Shown: positions 60,129 through 64,000 of the stretch, in pieces
How positions within the stretch are numbered: the stretch's first letter is position 1
Layout: each line of letters opens with the position of its first letter
Source: Pelagibacteraceae bacterium GOM-A1
GTDB taxonomy: Bacteria; Pseudomonadota; Alphaproteobacteria; Pelagibacterales; Pelagibacteraceae
Reading direction: 5' to 3'
Length of the DNA: 64,000 bases
Assembly: GCA_001704065.1 (NCBI GenBank)
Contig: LHBX01000039.1
Coordinates: forward strand, 20,416 to 84,415
Made by a program: the position numbers and the translations under genes
Notes under the pieces: generated by a model
Seen by the model: the letters and a program-made list of their open reading frames with translations, nothing else
Database searches by the model: none
What the model was told of the DNA's origin: nothing

Positions 60129-61128
60129 TTTGATTTGCTTTCATTATTGTTTCTGCAATTTCAACGGAATTTAATGCGGCGCCTCTTAATAGGTTATCTG
60201 AAACGATCCACAAATTAATTGAATTCTCTTTTGTTTTATCATCTCTAATTCTTGAGATAAATGTTTCATCACAACCAGTTGCTTCTATTGGTGTACTATA
60301 TCCTCCATTTTCTCTTTTATCTATAACGCTACAACCATCAGCATTATTTAATGCTTCTCTGATTTGTTCTAGAGAATAAGGATTTTCAAACTCTATATTT
60401 ACTGATTCTGAATGTGATACAAGAACAGGAATTCTAACGCACGTAGCTGTTAGCTCTATATTATTGTCCAGTATTTTTTTTGTTTCATTACTCATTTTCA
60501 ATTCTTCTTTTGTGTATCCATCATCCGAAAAAACATCAATGTGAGGAATTATATTGAAAGCTATTTGTTTAGTAAAATTTTTAGATTCAACAGAATTTCC
60601 ATCAAGATAAGATTTAGTTTGTTCAATCAATTCATCCATTGGTGCTTTTCCGCCTCCAGAAACAGATTGATAGGTGGAAACTATTACTCTTTTTATTTTA
60701 TATAAATCATGTAATGGTTTAAGAGCTAATACTAACTGAGCTGTTGAGCAGTTAGGATTTGCCACAATATTTTTTTTCATTTCATTAATTTTTTCTGCAT
60801 TCACTTGAGGTACAATAAGTGGAACGTCAGGATCCATTCTAAAAAAACTAGAATTATCAATTACAGTTGTTAATTTTGCTGCACTTTCTGCATACTGTTC
60901 TGCAATTTTACCACCTGCTGCAAAAAAAGTTATATTTGCATTTGAAAAATCGTATTTTTCAAGATCATGGACTTCATAATCTTTGCCCTTAAAACTTATT
61001 TTTTTTCCAGCACTATTAGAAGAAGCTACTAAAAAAAGGTTATTAAATTTAATATCCTTTTTTTCTATAACTTCTAGTGTCTTTCTTCCAACATTACCGG
61101 TTGCACCGATGATAGCTATATTAGTCAT
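60118..61128 (-). CDS. asd: Aspartate-semialdehyde dehydrogenase
   Basis: The 336-residue enzyme reduces aspartyl phosphate for lysine, threonine and methionine synthesis. It has the NADP motif IIGATGNVGRKTLEV, the catalytic cysteine in VANPNCSTAQLVLAL and the phosphate-binding QSVSGGGKAPMDEL. It is placed between dmdA and sdhC in one minus-strand run; the link to that block appears to be only operon sharing. The same gene order with dmdA and sdh is what I expect from Pelagibacter genomes. Confidence 0.95.
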   Translation of the reverse strand: MTNIAIIGATGNVGRKTLEVIEKKDIKFNNLFLVASSNSAGKKISFKGKDYEVHDLEKYDFSNANITFFAAGGKIAEQYAESAAKLTTVIDNSSFFRMDPDVPLIVPQVNAEKINEMKKNIVANPNCSTAQLVLALKPLHDLYKIKRVIVSTYQSVSGGGKAPMDELIEQTKSYLDGNSVESKNFTKQIAFNIIPHIDVFSDDGYTKEELKMSNETKKILDNNIELTATCVRIPVLVSHSESVNIEFENPYSLEQIREALNNADGCSVIDKRENGGYSTPIEATGCDETFISRIRDDKTKENSINLWIVSDNLLRGAALNSVEIAETIMKANQNGK

Positions 61129-61142
61129 TTTAAAGATTTATA

Positions 61143-62252
61143 CTAAATGAAAGGTAAATCGCAAACTGTTCCGTTAAAACTATTACCATTTATATCAATT
61201 TTGAATGTTTGCTTTGCTTCAAAATATGGTTTTTTTATCATAGCTATACCAATTACCTGTTTAAAAGTTGGATTGTAACAACCTGATCGTAGTTCTCCGA
61301 TTATATTTTTTTTTTCATCTGTTAAATTCATTGAACCAGTTACGCTTATCTTATCAGTATCAATTTTAACTCCCATTAGTTTTCTTTTAATTCCTTCAGA
61401 CTTTATTTTTTTTAATTGCTCTTTTCCTAAAAATTCAACATCACTATCAATATTAATATATTTATCAAAGCCACATTCGTATGGGTTGTCTCCATTGTCC
61501 ATATCGTTTCCTTGAGAAAGTAATCCACTTTCGATACGTTCAATTAAATTAGGACATCCTGCTCTAATATTAAACTCATCTCCAATTTCAAATAAATGAT
61601 CGTATAGTTTTAAACCCGCCTCATTATTCTCTACATAAATTTCATATCCACCTTGTTTAGACCATCCTGATTGAGCAATTAAATGTTTGGCTCCTGCAAA
61701 ATCAAAATAATCAAAACCAAAAAATTTTAATTTTGTTATCTTTTCTCCAAAAACTTTTTCCATCAATTTAAAAGATTTAGGCCCTTGCACAGCCATAATG
61801 TCAACTTCGGGTTCGATAATATTTACATCAAATTTATTTCCAATTGCCAATCCTTTTGCAAATAAAATTACATCCGTATCTGCAATAGAAACCCACCATT
61901 TATTCTCATTAAATCTTAGAACAACTGGATCATTAATTAATCCAGCATTATCATCTATGATTGGACAATAATAACATCTCCCATCTTTTGATTTCGAAAG
62001 ATCTCTACAAGTCATAAGTTGAACCAATTTTGCAGCATCTTTTCCAGTAATCTCTACTTGTCTTTCAGCAGCCACATCCCAAACTTGAACATGCTCTTTT
62101 AAATGATGATATGATTCTTCTAAAGAACCAAATGCAGCAGGAAGCAACATATGATTGTATATTGTGTAAGCTGTAACACCTTGTTTTTCAATTCTTGATG
62201 TATAAGGCGTACCTCTAAGTCTTCTTGATTTTGCAATAGAAAAGTTTTTCAT
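61143..62252 (-). CDS. dmdA: Dimethylsulfoniopropionate (DMSP) demethylase
   Basis: The 369-residue GcvT-fold protein transfers a methyl group of DMSP to tetrahydrofolate, giving methylmercaptopropionate. The N-terminus [20 protein letters not shown] followed by [19 protein letters not shown], and the end [10 protein letters not shown], closely match the Pelagibacter DmdA as I remember it; the length is the same. These segments differ from glycine-cleavage T proteins, and no gcvH or gcvP is adjacent. It follows dmdB by 65 bases, which may include its own promoter, and lies 14 bases before asd. It supplies C1 units and reduced sulfur, important in an organism needing reduced sulfur. Confidence 0.94.
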   Translation of the reverse strand: MKNFSIAKSRRLRGTPYTSRIEKQGVTAYTIYNHMLLPAAFGSLEESYHHLKEHVQVWDVAAERQVEITGKDAAKLVQLMTCRDLSKSKDGRCYYCPIIDDNAGLINDPVVLRFNENKWWVSIADTDVILFAKGLAIGNKFDVNIIEPEVDIMAVQGPKSFKLMEKVFGEKITKLKFFGFDYFDFAGAKHLIAQSGWSKQGGYEIYVENNEAGLKLYDHLFEIGDEFNIRAGCPNLIERIESGLLSQGNDMDNGDNPYECGFDKYINIDSDVEFLGKEQLKKIKSEGIKRKLMGVKIDTDKISVTGSMNLTDEKKNIIGELRSGCYNPTFKQVIGIAMIKKPYFEAKQTFKIDINGNSFNGTVCDLPFI

Positions 62253-62317
62253 TTTTTAGCTTAGTGTCATCTTTTTATCTATTTGTAAAGAAAGTAAGTT
62301 GTTTATTTGAAAGAAAT

Positions 62318-63946
62318 CTAAGTAAGTTCCTTAGCTCTTTTTCTTAATTCAAATTTTTGGATTTTACCTGTTGATGTTTTTGGAAGTTCACAGAAGTCTA
62401 TTTTTTTTGGAATTTTGAACCCTGCTAGAGTTTCTCTACAAAAATCGATTAATTCTTTTTCATTTGTCTCTTTATCTGCCACTTTCTCTATAAATGCGCA
62501 TGGAACTTCTCCCCATTTCTCATCTGGTTTTGCTACTACAGCAACAATTGAAACAGCTGGGTGCTTAGAAAGTGTGTTTTCGATTTCGATAGAAGAAATA
62601 TTCTCTCCACCTGAAATAATAATATCTTTCGACCTATCTTTAACCTTGATGTATCCATCTGGATAAATAACTGCCAAATCACCAGAGTGAAACCATCCAT
62701 CTTTCATAGCCTTTTCAGTGGCCTCTTTGTCTTTAAAATACCCTTTCATAACAACATTACCTTTGATCATTATCTCGCCAATGGTTTCTCCATCCATAGG
62801 CACGGGTTTCATAGTTTCTGGATCTAAAACAACCACTCCTTCTGTGTTTGGAAATCTCACACCTTGTCTTGCTTTAATTTCATTAATTTTGTCTTCTTCA
62901 AAACCATTCCATTCATCATTCCAAGCACATTGTAAAACATGTCCATATGTTTCTGTTAAACCATAGACATGCATTACCTCAAATCCTAATGCTTTCATTT
63001 TTTTGAAAATAATACTTGGAGGTGGTGCTCCAGCAGTTAAAACATAAACTTTGTTTTTTAATTCTTTGATATCATTTTGTGATGCACCTGTTATCATATT
63101 AAGTACAATAGGTGCCCCTCCAAAATGGGTAATGTCGTGCTTTTCAATTAATTCAAATATTTTTTTTACATCAATAGCTCTTAAACAAACTGTTTTTCCA
63201 TTTAACATTGGTATTGTCCACGGGTACCCCCATCCATTACAGTGGAACATTGGTACAACTGTTAAAAAATTTAATCTATTTGGCATATTCCAAGCAACAG
63301 CACTACCTGTTGACATTAAATAAGAACCTCTATGATGATAAACAACACCTTTTGGATTTCCGGTTGTTCCAGACGTATAACTTAAAGAAATTGCTTGCCA
63401 TTCATCCTTTGGTTTTTTCCAAATATAATTTTCATCACCAGTGCTTAAAAATTCCTCATATTCTCTATCTCCAATTTTTTTTAACAAGGATTGGTCAGCA
63501 AAATCATCTTGAACATCAATTACGATTGGTTTTTCTTTTAAAGTTGATAAAGCCTTTTCTGCAACTGCATGCAATTGTCTATCTATTATTAATACTTTTG
63601 CTTCACTGTGTTCTAAAATATAAGCAACAGTTTTTGCATCAAGTCTTGAATTAATTGTATTTAAAACGGCTCCCGTCATAGGAACAGAATAATGTGCTTC
63701 AAAAATCTCTGGAGTATTAAAGGTCATAACTGAAACTGTGTCTCCTTCAACAATACCAATTTTCTCTAGTGCACTTGCAAATTTGGTGCACCTGTTAAAT
63801 ACTTCAGTCCATGTGAAAGATTTTGTTTCATATACTAAAGCCTCATAATTTGGATAAATGTCTTTTGCTCTATCTAGAAAGCTAAGCGGTGTTAACGGGA
63901 CATAATTTGAAGGATTTTTATCTAAGTTCTGATTATATTTATTCAT
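62318..63946 (-). CDS. dmdB: Methylmercaptopropionyl-CoA ligase (acyl-CoA synthetase)
   Basis: The 542-residue AMP-forming synthetase starts NPSNYVPLTPLSFLDRA, typical of DmdB and medium-chain synthetases. The ATP motif is SYTSGTTGNPKGVVYHHRG, then VYGLTETYG, WFHSGDLAVIYPDGYI, and the C-terminal catalytic lysine in PKTSTGKIQKFELR. Next to dmdA it is best read as the second enzyme of DMSP demethylation, activating 3-methylmercaptopropionate with CoA. A general short- or medium-chain acyl-CoA ligase remains possible. The third-step gene dmdC is not in view; the 54 bases upstream run to the window edge. Confidence 0.85.
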   Translation of the reverse strand: MNKYNQNLDKNPSNYVPLTPLSFLDRAKDIYPNYEALVYETKSFTWTEVFNRCTKFASALEKIGIVEGDTVSVMTFNTPEIFEAHYSVPMTGAVLNTINSRLDAKTVAYILEHSEAKVLIIDRQLHAVAEKALSTLKEKPIVIDVQDDFADQSLLKKIGDREYEEFLSTGDENYIWKKPKDEWQAISLSYTSGTTGNPKGVVYHHRGSYLMSTGSAVAWNMPNRLNFLTVVPMFHCNGWGYPWTIPMLNGKTVCLRAIDVKKIFELIEKHDITHFGGAPIVLNMITGASQNDIKELKNKVYVLTAGAPPPSIIFKKMKALGFEVMHVYGLTETYGHVLQCAWNDEWNGFEEDKINEIKARQGVRFPNTEGVVVLDPETMKPVPMDGETIGEIMIKGNVVMKGYFKDKEATEKAMKDGWFHSGDLAVIYPDGYIKVKDRSKDIIISGGENISSIEIENTLSKHPAVSIVAVVAKPDEKWGEVPCAFIEKVADKETNEKELIDFCRETLAGFKIPKKIDFCELPKTSTGKIQKFELRKRAKELT

Positions 63947-64000
63947 CAGTTAAATTTTGCGCTCATAGTATATTTACTACCAGAAATAGCAGATTTATAA

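Noticed and set aside
61143..62317. Reading this GcvT-fold gene as glycine cleavage T protein with a glycine riboswitch upstream.
   Set aside because: The protein matches DmdA at both ends, dmdB is adjacent, no gcvH/gcvP is near, and the 65-base gap has no tandem glycine aptamer.

Overview
This window looks like a chromosomal segment of a SAR11-type alphaproteobacterium (Candidatus Pelagibacter or a close relative). The evidence is a very AT-rich sequence, near-total coding density (the gaps between the genes called here add up to roughly 1.2 kb of 64 kb, and the longest is 180 bases), a DMSP demethylase very like the Pelagibacter DmdA, a SAM-II riboswitch before metX, class I lysyl-tRNA synthetase, the alphaproteobacterial ChvG/ChvI and RegA-type regulators, and the alphaproteobacterial F1-ATPase zeta inhibitor. 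I see no insertion sequence, prophage, CRISPR array, tRNA or rRNA.

Layout. 1-6.3 kb: end of a sulfurtransferase, an RND efflux adaptor and pump, then on the minus strand a lytic transglycosylase lipoprotein, a secreted nuclease, the zeta subunit and a VanZ-like membrane protein. 6.3-16.7 kb: phosphoglycerate mutase, a MurU/AmgK/TsaE/AhcY run, ChvG/ChvI, PolA, BioY and a RegA/ActR-type regulator. 16.8-20.9 kb: a polyamine operon (PLP decarboxylase, deoxyhypusine-synthase-like protein, carbamoylputrescine amidase, agmatine deiminase). 20.9-24.4 kb: queuosine-precursor transporter, L28, PyrD, LysK. 24.5-28.1 kb: TrkH, AmpG, NlpC/P60. 28-30 kb: TyrA/HisC. 30.1-39.2 kb, plus strand: SAM-II riboswitch, metX-metW-gloB, then rplU-rpmA-obgE-proB-proA-nadD-rsfS-ctpA-rppH. 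39.2-46 kb: atpHAGDC and priA. 46.1-46.7 kb: an orphan methyltransferase. 46.75-63.9 kb, minus strand: dmdB-dmdA-asd-sdhCDAB-mmsA-mdh-sucCD-sucAB-lpd, a continuous block for DMSP carbon entry and the lower TCA cycle.

How it works together. The last 17 kb oxidises small carbon compounds: DmdA and DmdB start DMSP demethylation, and the TCA enzymes pass electrons to the quinone pool and NADH, which drive the ATP synthase encoded next door. Scattered genes (SLT lipoprotein, MurU, AmgK, AmpG, NlpC/P60) suggest cell-wall recycling.

Most notable observations. Both histidines that ligate heme b in succinate dehydrogenase (one in SdhC, one in SdhD) appear to be replaced, while the quinone-site residues remain. 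The RND adaptor lacks the alpha-helical hairpin. The SAM-II aptamer is followed by a segment complementary to it that lies just before the metX start. The polyamine operon holds two apparently redundant logics. All seven convergent gene pairs abut or overlap.
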